64,000 bases of DNA. It comes from Spirochaetota bacterium. GTDB taxonomy: Bacteria; Spirochaetota; UBA4802; UBA5550. How positions within the stretch are numbered: position 1 is the first letter of the stretch; the number at the start of each line of letters is the position of its first letter. The stretch spans positions 1 through 64,000 of the forward strand of contig JALOTL010000002.1 in assembly GCA_025457915.1 (NCBI GenBank). Reading direction: 5' to 3'. The position numbers and the translations under genes are program-made. Positions 16,953 to 26,369 of the stretch are shown in pieces. The notes below the pieces were generated by a model. That model was not told where the DNA came from, did not search any database, and worked only from the letters and a program-made list of their open reading frames with translations.

Positions 16953-17866
16953 TTTGCCCCCGCGTTTTTTAAAAGCATCACGATGAACCTGTATCCCCTT
17001 GACTCCGCCTCCTGAAGTGCGCTCCTGCCAACCATGTCCCTGAAATTGAGTTCCGCTCCCCTGTTGATGAGAATCCTGATTATGTCGAAATACCCCCTGG
17101 CGGAAGCATACATTATCGCGGAGCGTCCGTACCTGTCCCTTGTGTTGATCAGGGCCCCTTTGTTGATCAGATAATTGACGATTTCCGCGTGTCCGGAATA
17201 GGATGCCCCGATAAGCGGCGTTGAATCAAAGATGTTCCTGTCGTTTATATTGGCCCCGGAAGACAGCAGCATTTTTACAATTTCCAGATGGCCCTTGCCT
17301 GATGCCAGTATGATTGCTGAATTTCCGTAATTGTCCTTGGTGTTCGGATCCGCCTTTGCCCTTAAAAGCATCATGACGCCGGCCGTATTTCCTTTGTATG
17401 AGGATAATATGAGGGCGGTGAATCCGTTTTTTTCCCTGATGTTGGGATTTGCCCCGGATTCCACGAGGATCTGAATGCCCTGCAGATTGCTGTCGTTGGA
17501 GTTCTGTATCAGGGGGGTGAATCCCCTTGAATCAGCGTCATTTATCCTTGCGCCCGAGCTTGCCAGGAGCCTCATGACCGGTCCCCTCGAGAAAAAAAGC
17601 GCGTTTTTACCCTGCTTGTCCCTGGCGTTTACATCCGAACCCCTTTCTATGAGGAATTTGCACATGTTCAGGTCGTTTTTCATCGATGAAAGGATGAGGG
17701 GCGTGCGTCCGTTCTCATCACGCATGTTAATGCCGGAACCCGCCTGTATCGCATTCAAAGCGTCCTGGATGCTGCCTGCCTCCACTGCGTTGAAAATCTG
17801 CCTGTCTAGCGAATAAGCCGGAACGACGAGTAAAAGCATTATTATTAAATGAATCCGGAATTTCAT
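16949..17866 (-). CDS. Exported ankyrin-repeat protein
   Basis: The 305-residue protein has a signal peptide (about 1-19, ending VVPAYS) and then about eight or nine ankyrin repeats. The repeats carry the usual G-x-TPLI/A-x-S and LL-x-x-GA-x-x-N signatures (DENGRTPLILSS, DNYGNSAIILASGKG, DRYGRSAIMYASARG). Ankyrin repeats make protein-binding surfaces; here the export signal puts them in the periplasm or at the cell surface. The partner is unknown. The gene starts a two-gene operon with the VOC protein. Confidence 0.9.
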   Translation of the reverse strand: MKFRIHLIIMLLLVVPAYSLDRQIFNAVEAGSIQDALNAIQAGSGINMRDENGRTPLILSSMKNDLNMCKFLIERGSDVNARDKQGKNALFFSRGPVMRLLASSGARINDADSRGFTPLIQNSNDSNLQGIQILVESGANPNIREKNGFTALILSSYKGNTAGVMMLLRAKADPNTKDNYGNSAIILASGKGHLEIVKMLLSSGANINDRNIFDSTPLIGASYSGHAEIVNYLINKGALINTRDRYGRSAIMYASARGYFDIIRILINRGAELNFRDMVGRSALQEAESRGYRFIVMLLKNAGAK

Positions 17867-18072
17867 TTGCTGCCGGCTGTCCTTTGTCTAAAAATTAATT
17901 AATTTTAAAAGAGCCGGCCCGACGGTAAAAAATCAAGTTATTTTCTTGTAAAAAAACATTTCATATTAAGAGGGGGGCTTTTTTTCAAAATGACATGAAT
18001 AAATAATTGATTATTTTCCGATGTGATGACATTTGATATAATAATCATAAAAAATGGGGGTGGAGCCTGCTG

Positions 18073-18282
18073 ATGAAAGCTGCTTTAAGACTGGGTCTGG
18101 TTTTTATGTCACTGCTTCTTGTCTTCGGGTGCAAGAAGAAAAATGAGCCGAACAGGGTGGACATGGACCAGATTGACATTGATCGGTCCACCAACTACAG
18201 GCATGTCTTCAAGGACATGATAGAAGATGATGAAAGAAATCAGAAAAAATACAAAAGGGACACATTCAAAAGGACGGAGTGA
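18073..18282 (+). CDS. Small lipoprotein next to the HtrA-like protease
   Basis: The 69-residue protein has a signal peptide and lipobox (VFGC, Cys20). The mature part is short, charged and probably unstructured (KKKNEPNR, DDERNQKKYKRD). GGTGGAG precedes the ATG. It ends 5 nt before the protease gene, so both are on one transcript. It could be a regulator or substrate adaptor of the protease, but no motif shows that. Confidence 0.7.
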   Translation: MKAALRLGLVFMSLLLVFGCKKKNEPNRVDMDQIDIDRSTNYRHVFKDMIEDDERNQKKYKRDTFKRTE

Positions 18283-18287
18283 AGTAA

Positions 18288-19430
18288 ATGCTCGCAAAAA
18301 ACAGGAAAAAAATCATTCTCGCCGCGCCTGTAATCATGGCGGCCGCCCTGCTGGTCTTGAATTATTTTTCATGCTCCAGGGATGACAGTTCTTCACTGTT
18401 CGGCAACATGCAGCAGTCCCCGCTAAAATCATCATCGGATTCGTCGAAGGCGCTCGAGATACAGGACGCCTTCAGGAAAATATACGACATGTACAAGGAC
18501 ACGGTCGTTTTCATAACAACAGAGCAGACCGTCAGGGTCCAGCCGCATCCGTTTTTCGACGACCCATTCCTCAGGGAATTTTTCGGAAGCGAAGCAAGGC
18601 CAATGGTGGAAAAAAGGGTGGGGCTGGGTTCCGGGTTCATTATTTCCGAGGACGGATACATCTGCACCAATTATCACCTGATAGGCGGAGTTTCGAAGGT
18701 GACCGTCAAGGTAAACGAAAAGGAATACAAGGCCTCGGTTGTCGGTTATGACAAGAAAACAGACGTGGCACTGCTTAAGATTAATCCCTTCGGCAAGCTC
18801 AAGCCTGCATATTTCGGCGACTCCGACAAGGTAAGGGTCGGCGACTGGGCGATCGCGATAGGAAACCCCTTCGGCCTGGACAAGACCTTCACGGTCGGCG
18901 TGATCAGCGCGATCGGCAGAAGGGACACGGAAGGGGGCTCTCACATCCAGACAGACGCGTCGATCAACCCCGGCAATTCCGGCGGACCGCTGATAAACAT
19001 CTACGGCGAGGTAATCGGAATCAACCGGATGATCTATTCCCAGAGCGGGGGATATATGGGGATAGGCTTCGCCATCCCGTTCAATACCGCCAGGGCCATA
19101 CTGGACCAGTTGAAAAAACACAAGAAGATCACCAGGGGGTATATCGGCGTATCTATCGTGCCGATCCCGGAGGATTATGCCAGGGAACTGGGGCTTAAAG
19201 CCGCCAATGGCGCCTTTATCGGAGAGGTTTTTCCGGGAAGCCCCGCCCTCAATTCCGGGATCAGGGTCGGCGATGTCATTTTAAAGGTTAACGACAGGGA
19301 GGTAAAGGATCATAACGACCTGATTTCCCTTGTGGGACAGGCGCAGGTCGGAAACACGCTGAAGCTGTCCGTCTGGAGAAACAGGAAGGTTATAAATATT
19401 TTTGTAAAGGTCGATGAGAGGCCTGAGTAA
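18288..19430 (+). CDS. HtrA/Deg serine protease, single PDZ
   Basis: The 380-residue protein has an N-terminal membrane segment (about 8-27) with a cysteine just after it (NYFSC), so it is a membrane-anchored or lipid-anchored extracytoplasmic protease. The catalytic triad is complete: His130 in TNYHLIGG, Asp159 in KKTDVALLK and Ser231 in NPGNSGGPL. One PDZ domain follows (about 275-375: RGYIGVSIV, GSPALNSGIRVGDVILKVN). The layout resembles DegS-type or short HtrA proteins that sense unfolded envelope proteins. The usual Asn/Val next to the catalytic His is Tyr/Leu here, a small deviation. It is co-transcribed with a small lipoprotein. Confidence 0.93.
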   Translation: MLAKNRKKIILAAPVIMAAALLVLNYFSCSRDDSSSLFGNMQQSPLKSSSDSSKALEIQDAFRKIYDMYKDTVVFITTEQTVRVQPHPFFDDPFLREFFGSEARPMVEKRVGLGSGFIISEDGYICTNYHLIGGVSKVTVKVNEKEYKASVVGYDKKTDVALLKINPFGKLKPAYFGDSDKVRVGDWAIAIGNPFGLDKTFTVGVISAIGRRDTEGGSHIQTDASINPGNSGGPLINIYGEVIGINRMIYSQSGGYMGIGFAIPFNTARAILDQLKKHKKITRGYIGVSIVPIPEDYARELGLKAANGAFIGEVFPGSPALNSGIRVGDVILKVNDREVKDHNDLISLVGQAQVGNTLKLSVWRNRKVINIFVKVDERPE

Positions 19431-19436
19431 TTCCGT

Positions 19437-21086
19437 TCATTTCCCCTCCCGGGTGAAATGTCTTTTTTTCGAAATTTTAAATACCGTTTCAGCGCGGACT
19501 GATTTTAATGCCGGCGCCTCGTCCGGCGGGACCATGTTCCACGAATAAAGCTCCTGACCGGTAATTTCGAGGAATCTATCCATGCCGAGCCATCTTTGAT
19601 AACTCAGGTCAATTGCGTCATCGGAAATTTTTATATCCAGAAAACCCCAGGAAAGCTCACCATAGAGATGGTATTTAAATGCATATTCATCATTGAAAAA
19701 AAGTCCATTAGGCGAATTCCTGTCGTGCCGCCAGTCCAGCCATCTGTTTTTTTTCCTTTTCATGATATAATCGTCCAGGGATGATCCTCCTGTACCGGCC
19801 ACGAGATAGAAGGTCCCTCCCCAGGGCGTTTCCCCGTCTACCTGGAACGCGTCGAAGTTGTGGTCGTGTCCGGAAAGGACCAGGTCGACCCTGTGCTTCC
19901 TGAAAAGCTCCAGGTACTGGGCGGTCAGGATTTCGTTCGTTCCGTAATCTCCCGTGCTCAGCACGGGCGTGTGCATGCATACAATGATCCATTTTTTTCC
20001 TGATTTTTTTTCCAGCTCGCGCTTTATGAAATCGTACTGCCTCCTCCCGGTCGAAAGTACCGGTCCGTCCGGGCTGGTCCCGGGCCCGTCATAAGCGTTC
20101 GCGATTATGAAATGCGCGCACCCGTAGTCGAAGGAGTAAAACATGGGGATGGAGAAGAAGTACCTGAAATTTCCGGCATAATCCTCAAGGAATTCATGAT
20201 TTCCCGGGACAGGGACAAGCGGAAGGCCGGGATGGCGTTCCAGCACGGAAAAAAATTCCATCCATGAACGGAGATCGGATCCGGTTTTCACCATATCGCC
20301 GAGGTGCAGCAGGAAATCCGGTTCGGCTCCGGCGGCGCGGTACCAGTCCCGGGCGGCGGACATCACCTCTCCGAAATATGAATAATACCCTTCGTTTCGT
20401 TTCGTGTTTCCCGTGTCTCCCATGCACAAAACCCTGAACGGTCCCTTCTCCGGCGGGGGGGTCCGGAATGCAAAGGTATCCTTTTTTAATCCCGGGATCT
20501 GATAAACGTATCCTGTCCATTGAGAGATACCGCCGGGAATGAATTCGTGCCTTGCGCCGCCCCGGGATTCTTCCGCGGTACTTATCATCCCGGACGGGTC
20601 CGGGCCCCTTCCGTAAAGGATCCGGTACTTTTTGCTTTCGCTTCCCGGTTCGTAAAACCAGATTTTGATCCGCCCGCCGTCGCCGATGACAGTGAATGGA
20701 CCGATACCGGACTGGAACGAAAGCTCAGCTGAAGGATTTCTTCCGGTTTCGGCCAGGGATGACCCGGCTGTAATGAAGCACGCGAAGGCCGCGGAGACCG
20801 CGATCACGAGGACCGATGAAGCAGCATAAAATGTCCGATACGGGGTCAGAGCCCCGTTTTTTACCGCTGCAAGTTGCCTGATTGAAATCAAGGCAAGAAC
20901 CGCAGATACTATCAGAATGATTGAAGTTACCGACACAATCCGGACCAGCAGGGAGGTTTTTAAAAAAATTATTACAATTTCCCAGCCGTAAACCAGCAAA
21001 AAATAAACCACGGTTGAAATAACGGCAGCCGATGCGGCAAATTCCAGTACGGGCGGCATTAGAGGATTAATTTTTTTATCATGCAT
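19437..21086 (-). CDS. Membrane-anchored metallophosphoesterase
   Basis: The protein (549 residues from ATG 21086; a TTG 18 nt earlier is possible) has about three N-terminal transmembrane helices (to about 110), a beta-sandwich-like region, and a calcineurin-type phosphoesterase domain. The metal motifs are in order: CMGDTGNTKR, LHLGDMV, VPGNHEF, VCMHTP and LSGHDHNF. The layout resembles the purple-acid-phosphatase family with an Fn3-like N-terminal domain (ISQWTGYVYQIPGL). The catalytic part probably faces outside the cytoplasm. The substrate is unknown. It converges with the HtrA-like gene, 6 nt apart. A terminator-like hairpin lies inside its coding sequence. Confidence 0.88.
   Translation of the reverse strand: MHDKKINPLMPPVLEFAASAAVISTVVYFLLVYGWEIVIIFLKTSLLVRIVSVTSIILIVSAVLALISIRQLAAVKNGALTPYRTFYAASSVLVIAVSAAFACFITAGSSLAETGRNPSAELSFQSGIGPFTVIGDGGRIKIWFYEPGSESKKYRILYGRGPDPSGMISTAEESRGGARHEFIPGGISQWTGYVYQIPGLKKDTFAFRTPPPEKGPFRVLCMGDTGNTKRNEGYYSYFGEVMSAARDWYRAAGAEPDFLLHLGDMVKTGSDLRSWMEFFSVLERHPGLPLVPVPGNHEFLEDYAGNFRYFFSIPMFYSFDYGCAHFIIANAYDGPGTSPDGPVLSTGRRQYDFIKRELEKKSGKKWIIVCMHTPVLSTGDYGTNEILTAQYLELFRKHRVDLVLSGHDHNFDAFQVDGETPWGGTFYLVAGTGGSSLDDYIMKRKKNRWLDWRHDRNSPNGLFFNDEYAFKYHLYGELSWGFLDIKISDDAIDLSYQRWLGMDRFLEITGQELYSWNMVPPDEAPALKSVRAETVFKISKKRHFTREGK
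20841..20862 (+). repeat. CGGGGTC-type hairpin with T-run inside a coding region
   Basis: CGGGG-TCAGAG-CCCCG followed by six T lies antisense inside the metallophosphoesterase gene (its membrane-helix part). A related core, CCGGG-GTCTGA-CCCGG, is at 24730-24745. Either it is an intragenic antisense terminator, or a REP-like palindrome, or chance from a G/C-rich helix-coding stretch. Confidence 0.4.
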
Positions 21087-21358
21087 TTTTTTATTCCGCA
21101 CCAATATGAAAATCCGATAATTCCCTTTTTACGCTGATGGTTCATTAAAGAAATACTGTGTCTGTAAGAAACATGATTTCAGACAAACCTGTTGTTTTTA
21201 AAGGAAGTTTTAAAAAATTATTGTTATTTAACGCTTTTAATTGAAATATGTCCAAATAAATCTTTTTATTTTCATTATAATGTGATTGTTTTATTTATTA
21301 GGGAGAATTCCTCTATAATTTTAGACATTATTATAATTTTGTATAAAAATAAATCAAA

Positions 21359-21565
21359 ATGGACTATTACGCTAGGAAATTTTTTTTCTATCTCGGAATT
21401 ATTGCGGCAATCTATATAACGATTGCCCATATCCTTCCGTTTATATTTGAACTCATCGGCGGGTTGTTGAAGATTTTATTGATCGGCGTTTTCTGGATAG
21501 TAATTATTGCAGTCGTAATATTCGTGATCGCCCATATCATCCAGAGGTCGAAAAATTATTATTGA
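21359..21565 (+). CDS. Small two-helix membrane protein
   Basis: The 68-residue product is mostly two hydrophobic helices, with a short polar start (MDYYARK) and a basic tail (IIQRSKNYY). No Shine-Dalgarno is visible before the ATG and the upstream 250 bp are A/T-rich, so it could be leaderless or not translated. It lies 180 bp upstream of the PBP1A gene. I do not recognise a family. Confidence 0.45.
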   Translation: MDYYARKFFFYLGIIAAIYITIAHILPFIFELIGGLLKILLIGVFWIVIIAVVIFVIAHIIQRSKNYY

Positions 21566-21744
21566 TTTTCGTTTTAGAATTTTGTAAAATATTTATTAAT
21601 TTATGCCGTGTATTTTTTCCCGTAAATTATACAAAATTCACTTGGTATATGAAAAGTGCGCAAAGGGCTGAATGAGCAAAGATAGTTCATCCTGATACCG
21701 CAAAGCTTTATAATCGTTCAAACAAGTACAGGCGGTTTTTTTTA

Positions 21745-24099
21745 ATGAAAGGCATGGAAAACCACGAGGGAAAGATCAGGAAAATTGAAGAAATCGCCCT
21801 TTCCCTTTTCGCCACCTTCACCGTTTTAGGCGGGGTAATCTTCGGTTATATCACCTCTGAAATAAAGAATTATTCCGGCATAGAGAACCTTAAAAGGTTC
21901 CAGCCAAGCATGCCGACAAGGCTGTATGATGTTAACGGCGAGCTGATCGCCGAGCTCTTCCAGGAGAAGAGGGAACTCATCACCTTCGATGAAATGCCTG
22001 TCAGCCTTATCAATTCCTTCCTCGCTGCCGAGGACAGGGCCTTTTATGACCATTTCGGCCTGAACCCCATGGCGATAGTAAGGGCCATGGGCAAAAACGT
22101 CATCGCATCGCTGATGAACTTTAAGCCTACCGTCGTACAGGGTGGATCGACCATAACCCAGCAGCTTGCAAAAAGGCTTTTCACCACCGGGGAAAGGACG
22201 GTCATGAGAAAAGCCCTTGAGGCCGTGCTAGCATTCCAGATAGAAAAAAAGTTCTCCAAGGAGGAGATCCTTGAGATGTATTTCAACCAGATATACCTGG
22301 GACACGGATGCCACGGGATATCGACGGCGGCTAAATTTTATTTCGACAAGGACGTCAGGTTCCTGAACGTGGTGGAGAGTTCGGTGCTGGCCGCGCTTCC
22401 CTCCAAGCCGTTCGGATTTTCGCCACTCAAGTATCCCAAGAGGGCCTACTTAAAGAACAGGGACACCCTGAACAGGATGGTCGACGCCGGTTTCATGACG
22501 GAAAAAAGGTCCAATGAATTATACAGGGACTTCTGGCCCGCTTATATCGATTCCATAATAGACGAGTATCCGACCAAGACGGCCATATCCAAAAATGTGG
22601 ACAATGCGCCTTATTTTACCGATTACGTGAGACAGATACTGCTTGCAAGGTTCGGAAAGGACGCGGTCTACAATGAAGGACTCAGCGTATATACGACGCT
22701 CAATCTCAAAAGACAGAGCATAGCCCAGAAACTGGTGAAGGACGGGGTGGAGGAGCAGGACAAGGTATCGTCGAAGGCCAATGAATACTACAACATGGCG
22801 GTTGACAGGGGCCTGATCGGCGCGTATGGGACCCTCAGGATGATATTCCCGCTGTCCGGCGTTCTTGTTAAAAATGATATAGAAACCATGTTCAAAAAAG
22901 AGATGGTGGACGAGGACCTGGATTCCCTCGATATCCTTACTCTTCTCGTGGATTCGCCGAGGTGCAACAAGTCGCTTGAGATTTTCAGGACCCTTGTATC
23001 CGGCATATCCACATCGATGAAGGTCCAGGGGGCCATGATAGCCATAGAACCGAAAACCGGCTACATATCAACCATGATCGGCGGAGCGGAATTCGAGGTT
23101 TCGAACCAGTACAACAGGGCGGTGCAGGCCAGGAGACAGCCCGGATCGGCCTTCAAACCTTTCGTTTACGGGGCCGCGGTTGAAAACAAGAGAATAACCA
23201 CAACGACCGAGCTCCCGGACGCGCCGATAGTCGACATAGACGCCCAGGGCGACACCTGGTCGCCCGGAAACTACGAAGGCGATTACAGCGGCATGGTGCC
23301 TATTAACAGGGCCCTCGCGTCGTCAATCAACATCATTTCGGTGAGGATATACGATCTTGTCGGGGCTGACAGGATCATCGAATACGCGTCAAAGATGCTG
23401 AAGGTCCCGGAATCGAGATTCACTCCCAACCCGACCCTTGCACTGGGCACAACGGAACTCACCCCGTTTGAAATGGCCACGGCCTATGCCGTTTACGCGA
23501 ACAGGGGCAGGGACGTCATACCTTTCGCCGTAAGATATGTCCTGGACAGGGACGGCAACGAAATGGCGAACATCGAGGGGGAGGTCGGCGGAATAATCGC
23601 CGCCAAGCAGCTGGACGGATCGATACAGATCATATCCGAGGATGTCGCCTGGATAATGACGAGCCTCATGCAGGGCGTTATAGACCACGGTACGGCGTCC
23701 GAGTCGATAAGGGGCAAATGCAACTTCATGAAGCAGGCGGCCGGAAAGACCGGGACGACCACGAACTGGACTGACGCCTGGTTCTGCGGGTTCACTTCCG
23801 ACCTTGCTGCCGCGGTCTGGATCGGTTATGACAGGCAGTTCATGTCGCTGGGCAAACATCAGGCCGGCGCGGGCGTTGCCGCTCCCATATGGGCCAGGTA
23901 CATGAAGGAAGTCTACAACGGCATGCCTGATCCGGCGTTCCCGCCCAGGCCCGAGGGCGTGCAGCAGATCGGCGCAGGCTGGGGACTCAAGGGCGCGACG
24001 GCGCAGTATTACAATTCAATGGACCAGGACAATAAGAGGATAAAGATGGAATCAGTTCTTGAAAGATACATGGAAAAAGAGGGACTGAAGGTAGAGTGA
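21745..24099 (+). CDS. mrcA: Bifunctional penicillin-binding protein 1A
   Basis: The 784-residue class A PBP has a short cytoplasmic start and one membrane anchor (about 18-40). The GT51 glycosyltransferase domain follows, with catalytic Glu96 in AAEDRAFYDHFG and the motif QGGSTITQQLAKRLF at 132-146. The transpeptidase domain has active-site Ser468 (PGSAFKPF), the SIN motif (ASSINIISVR) and Lys668 in KTGTT. It polymerises and cross-links peptidoglycan at the outer face of the inner membrane. Both catalytic domains are complete. The ATG at 21745 has only a weak upstream Shine-Dalgarno; MEN at residue 4 is an alternative. Confidence 0.96.
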   Translation: MKGMENHEGKIRKIEEIALSLFATFTVLGGVIFGYITSEIKNYSGIENLKRFQPSMPTRLYDVNGELIAELFQEKRELITFDEMPVSLINSFLAAEDRAFYDHFGLNPMAIVRAMGKNVIASLMNFKPTVVQGGSTITQQLAKRLFTTGERTVMRKALEAVLAFQIEKKFSKEEILEMYFNQIYLGHGCHGISTAAKFYFDKDVRFLNVVESSVLAALPSKPFGFSPLKYPKRAYLKNRDTLNRMVDAGFMTEKRSNELYRDFWPAYIDSIIDEYPTKTAISKNVDNAPYFTDYVRQILLARFGKDAVYNEGLSVYTTLNLKRQSIAQKLVKDGVEEQDKVSSKANEYYNMAVDRGLIGAYGTLRMIFPLSGVLVKNDIETMFKKEMVDEDLDSLDILTLLVDSPRCNKSLEIFRTLVSGISTSMKVQGAMIAIEPKTGYISTMIGGAEFEVSNQYNRAVQARRQPGSAFKPFVYGAAVENKRITTTTELPDAPIVDIDAQGDTWSPGNYEGDYSGMVPINRALASSINIISVRIYDLVGADRIIEYASKMLKVPESRFTPNPTLALGTTELTPFEMATAYAVYANRGRDVIPFAVRYVLDRDGNEMANIEGEVGGIIAAKQLDGSIQIISEDVAWIMTSLMQGVIDHGTASESIRGKCNFMKQAAGKTGTTTNWTDAWFCGFTSDLAAAVWIGYDRQFMSLGKHQAGAGVAAPIWARYMKEVYNGMPDPAFPPRPEGVQQIGAGWGLKGATAQYYNSMDQDNKRIKMESVLERYMEKEGLKVE

Positions 24100-24184
24100 T
24101 ATACCGTCAATAAATTTTGAGCAGGGGGTCTTTCGGCATTATAGGGTTTTTCAGGTTTTGAGAGGTTAAATTCAGGAGCATTAT

Positions 24185-24676
24185 ATGTTTAAGGTGGGTG
24201 ATAATGTGGTCTATCCAATGCATGGCGTCGGCAGGATAGATGCGATTGAAAAAAAAGTCGTCCTCGGTAAAAAGGCTGAATATTATATCATCACCATCCA
24301 GTCCAGCGGGATGAAGGTCATGATACCGGTCAAGAACGCGGAAAATATCGGATTGAGAAGCATAATCTCCAAAAAGGAGATTAAAAAGATCATCAACGTC
24401 CTTGCACAAGAAGAGACTACCACGATGGATGATTGGAAGGAAAGGTATCAGACCAATATCGACAAAGTTAAAAGCGGATCGGTTTACGAGGTGTCTGAAG
24501 TGGCCCGCGACCTGTACAGAAGGGGCTGTGAAAAGGAATTATCAATAATGGAAAGAAAGCTTTACGAAAACGCTTACCAGCTTGTTACCCACGAGATCGC
24601 CCTGGCAAAGGAAATCGATATTGAAGAAGCCGGACATATTGTCTCGGAAGCCCTCTCGACCCATACAAAAGGATAA
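24185..24676 (+). CDS. CarD/CdnL-family transcription factor
   Basis: The 163-residue protein opens with FKVGDNVVYPMHGVGRIDAIE, given here as VGDNVVYPMHGVGRI, the RNA-polymerase-interacting domain of CarD/CdnL, and ends in a helical DNA-binding domain (about 75-155: KERYQTNIDKVKSGSVYEVS, LYRRGCEKELSIMERKLYENA). CarD proteins bind the RNA polymerase beta lobe and stabilise open complexes, in many bacteria at rRNA and other growth promoters. Length is standard. AGGAG lies just before the ATG. It stands between mrcA and the PIN-TRAM gene, a neighbourhood seen in spirochaetes and clostridia. Confidence 0.93.
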   Translation: MFKVGDNVVYPMHGVGRIDAIEKKVVLGKKAEYYIITIQSSGMKVMIPVKNAENIGLRSIISKKEIKKIINVLAQEETTTMDDWKERYQTNIDKVKSGSVYEVSEVARDLYRRGCEKELSIMERKLYENAYQLVTHEIALAKEIDIEEAGHIVSEALSTHTKG

Positions 24677-24729
24677 ACCCTTCCCCAGGATCCAATTACG
24701 CGCATGTTTTGATCTTGCATAGATCGAGG

Positions 24730-24745
24730 CCGGGGTCTGACCCGG
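24730..24745 (+). terminator. Weak hairpin after carD
   Basis: CCGGG-GTCTGA-CCCGG followed by ACCGTTTATATATTTT lies between carD and the PIN-TRAM gene. It could be a weak terminator or a copy of the GGGGTC(A/T)GA palindrome also seen at 20841. Confidence 0.35.
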
Positions 24746-24775
24746 ACCGTTTATATATTTTACCGGAGTTTTGAA

Positions 24776-25777
24776 ATGATTATTGTAATGAGGGTTTTAT
24801 TCATAGGCACCACGATGCTTTTTTCGGTGCTTTATTTCGTCAACATCTCACTCAAGGCGGCCCTGATCTCCGCCGGTATTTCCGCCGTGCTCGGACTCGG
24901 GATGGTAATTGTAATAGAGTATGTTTCCCATACCTTTTCCGCCAGGATGTGCCTCTCGGCGATCATAGGACTGCTTATCGGCCTCACTCTTGCGCACCTG
25001 GTGAGCCTGGCCATTTCGACGCTGACCTTTGAGCTGTTCACGGAATACATCCAGATAATCAAGGCGCTGATTTATCATGTCATCGGCTTCGCGGTGATGA
25101 TGTTTTTCATCATCAATTACGAGGAGATAAAGATCCTGGACAAGATAATCCCGCTGAAGATAGACGACGGGGACAAGTATGTCTACTACAAGATACTGGA
25201 CACGAGCGTGATCATCGACGGCCGCATCTCCGACATCTGCGACACGGGTTTCCTCGAAGGCATCTTGGTGATACCGAATTTCGTCCTTAACGAACTTCAA
25301 ATGATCGCGGACTCGGCCGATTCGATCAAGAGGAATAGGGGCAGGAGGGGGCTGGACATCCTGAACAAGATGCAGAAGGACCAGTCCATAATGGTGAAGA
25401 TATCCGACATGGACTTCCCGGACATACACGAGGTGGACGCCAAGCTCGTGCGGCTGGCGAAGGTAATGAAGGCCAAGATCATAACGAATGATTTCAACCT
25501 GAACAAGGTCGCGGAATTCCACGGGGTCCCGGTCCTGAATATCAATCTTCTCTCAAACGCGCTGAAGCCGGTCGTGCTCCCGGGCGAGGAGATGAAGGTC
25601 AATCTCATCAAGGAAGGGAAGGACCAGAACCAGGCCATAGGATACCTCGATGACGGTACGATGGTCGTTGTGGAAAACGGACGCAGGAGGATGAACGAGG
25701 AGGTCCCCGTCATAGTCACCTCGGTCCTGCAGACCACCGCCGGGAGGATGATCTTCACCAGGCTTAAAGAAGATTGA
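24776..25777 (+). CDS. PIN-TRAM membrane protein (YacL-like)
   Basis: The 333-residue protein has about four N-terminal membrane helices (to about 120), then a PIN nuclease-like domain (about 140-265) with acidic residues in [18 protein letters not shown] and [11 protein letters not shown], and a C-terminal TRAM-like barrel (about 275-333: [29 protein letters not shown]). This matches the YacL family, whose PIN fold implies metal-dependent RNase activity at the membrane. GGAG lies 9 nt before the ATG. Neighbouring CarD and the flavoprotein (1-nt gap) suggest a shared transcript. RNA target and role remain unproven for the family. Confidence 0.88.
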   Translation: MIIVMRVLFIGTTMLFSVLYFVNISLKAALISAGISAVLGLGMVIVIEYVSHTFSARMCLSAIIGLLIGLTLAHLVSLAISTLTFELFTEYIQIIKALIYHVIGFAVMMFFIINYEEIKILDKIIPLKIDDGDKYVYYKILDTSVIIDGRISDICDTGFLEGILVIPNFVLNELQMIADSADSIKRNRGRRGLDILNKMQKDQSIMVKISDMDFPDIHEVDAKLVRLAKVMKAKIITNDFNLNKVAEFHGVPVLNINLLSNALKPVVLPGEEMKVNLIKEGKDQNQAIGYLDDGTMVVVENGRRRMNEEVPVIVTSVLQTTAGRMIFTRLKED

Positions 25778-25778
25778 A

Positions 25779-26357
25779 GTGAAAATATTTTCCATATACG
25801 GAAGTCCCAGGGACGACGGTTTTTCATCAGCGCTTCACGATGTTTTCCTGGATTCCCTGGATCCGGGTTTTTTCATAGAAAAAACATCCGTTTACAGTCT
25901 TGCAGTTTCTCCGTGCACCGGCTGCGGTTTCTGCAGGGACAATCCTTCATGCCCCATCGATGACTTGATGAGGCCCGTTTACGGCGGTCTCAGGGACTCC
26001 GACGCGGTCGTCATATCATCGCCGGTTTATTTTTCCTCTGTCCCCGGTCAGCTTAAAAATGTTATTGACCGGTGCCAGGTTTTATGGGAGGAACATATAA
26101 GGCGCGGCGTGCCTTACAGGAAAAAAGCGGGTTTCATCATACTTGCTTCCGGGTCGGATTACGGGAGCGTTTTTAAACCGTCTGTAACCGTGCTCGGTCA
26201 TTTTTTTAAAAGCATAAACTGCGTCCTCGGTCAGTATGACATGATGCTGGTCCCGGGGACGGACGGCATGACCGGCGTCGGCCCGGAATTGATCGGGGAG
26301 GTCCGGTCCCGCGCGGCTGATTTTTCAGGAAGGCTCGCCGCATCAGATAAAAATTGA
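25779..26357 (+). CDS. Iron-sulfur flavoprotein (Isf-like NAD(P)H/FMN reductase)
   Basis: The 192-residue protein starts with GTG 1 nt after the preceding stop. It has a flavodoxin-like FMN-binding fold: IYGSPRDDGFSS (phosphate loop), VVISSPVYFSSVPGQLKNVIDR and LASGSDYGS. The compact cluster motif CX2CX2CX5C at Cys46, 49, 52 and 58 (SPCTGCGFCRDNPSCPID) is the iron-sulfur flavoprotein signature, so it probably holds one [4Fe-4S] cluster plus FMN and shuttles electrons. The donor and acceptor are unknown. It is sandwiched between PIN-TRAM and the malic-enzyme-like gene (12-nt gap), in one operon. Confidence 0.85.
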   Translation: MKIFSIYGSPRDDGFSSALHDVFLDSLDPGFFIEKTSVYSLAVSPCTGCGFCRDNPSCPIDDLMRPVYGGLRDSDAVVISSPVYFSSVPGQLKNVIDRCQVLWEEHIRRGVPYRKKAGFIILASGSDYGSVFKPSVTVLGHFFKSINCVLGQYDMMLVPGTDGMTGVGPELIGEVRSRAADFSGRLAASDKN

Positions 26358-26369
26358 ACCGGTGGCGCA

